Shown: positions 63,726 to 64,000 of the stretch, in pieces
How positions within the stretch are numbered: the first letter of the stretch is position 1
How the letters are laid out: the number at the start of each line of letters is the position of its first letter
Assembly: GCA_943736015.1 (NCBI GenBank)
Contig: OX031068.1
Coordinates: 31,802,296-31,866,295, forward strand
Length of the DNA stretch: 64,000 bases
Reading direction: 5' to 3'
From: Tridacna crocea
Taxonomy: Eukaryota; Mollusca; Bivalvia; Cardiida; Cardiidae
The notes under the pieces: model-generated
Told to the model about the DNA's origin: nothing
Databases searched by the model: none
What the model saw: only the letters and a program-made list of their open reading frames with translations
Program-made: the position numbers and the translations under genes

Positions 63726-64000
63726 TCACCTTCTCCTGATTTGCCAAGCTCCGGTAGGTCAGTCAGTGGTGTACAGGACTTGAACAGGAGGTTATGAGTT
63801 TGATCCCCGGCTTGGCTGATTTTTTTCCAAGGGTTGGTGATAGTTATTGGGACAGGATTCATTCCTCTCCCACCGCTGACCATTGTTTCTATGATGGTTA
63901 TGTGGGAAAGCAGCCAGTGGCTTGGAAAGAAAATTGTGTGGAGTACTGGTAAAAGAGACTCGAGGAAAGCATGGATAGGTGCACTGGCCGACACATTGTA
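63726..64000 (+). mobile_element. tRNA-derived SINE, cut by the window end
   Basis: Head gctccggtaggtcagtcagt (A box) and gagtttgatccccggc (B box), then the body seen at 33300-33590 in the opposite orientation (gggaaagcagccagtggctt). Confidence 0.8.

Overview
The window looks like animal nuclear DNA, AT-rich and crowded with repeats. It is most likely from a lophotrochozoan, probably a bivalve mollusc. That guess rests on large introns, many short palindromic transposons and tRNA-headed SINEs; no species marker was checked. Two things are genic. One is the internal part of a filamin-like gene on the minus strand, about 48.7 kb from 63149 down to 14400. The other is an intact LTR retrotransposon inside that gene's largest intron.

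Filamin-like gene: 20 exons can be joined with GT-AG boundaries. Every exon starts after codon position 1 and ends after codon position 1. Together they give 2895 nt (965 codons) and about eleven immunoglobulin-like filamin repeats, ten complete and one partial at the N-terminal side. Exon sizes recur in a four-exon, two-domain pattern (about 147, 84, 138, 174 nt). Neither the 5' part (actin-binding domain, promoter) nor the 3' end was seen here.

Mobile DNA: the exon 2 to exon 3 intron is 20.25 kb (41167-61416). It holds a terminal-inverted-repeat element, 44978-55646, flanked by CTTT. Within that, flanked by ATGA, is a 6.3-kb Ty3/gypsy-class retrotransposon, 47560-53892, with LTRs I cannot tell apart and one 1613-residue Gag-Pol frame. 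Integrase precedes reverse transcriptase in that frame, which is the Gmr1-type (copia-like) order, unusual for Ty3/gypsy elements. Its primer-binding site matches the 3' end of tRNA-Pro.

The rest of the intronic and downstream DNA is dominated by about 85 copies of a roughly 229-bp TTAA-flanked MITE family. Each carries a central hairpin with arms of about 33 nt. Subfamilies differ in hairpin sequence but keep the pairing. One copy sits in a 75-bp tandem repeat, where neighbouring units show the empty TTAA site, so the family behaves like piggyBac-type non-autonomous elements. Other repeats include several foldback elements (one composite, 1.36 kb), a TATA-target palindromic MITE, tRNA-derived SINEs and a 46-bp minisatellite at 1862-2790.

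Between position 1 and 14205 I found no convincing exon, only repeats. Most small open frames in this window are translations of the MITE hairpin and are not genes.
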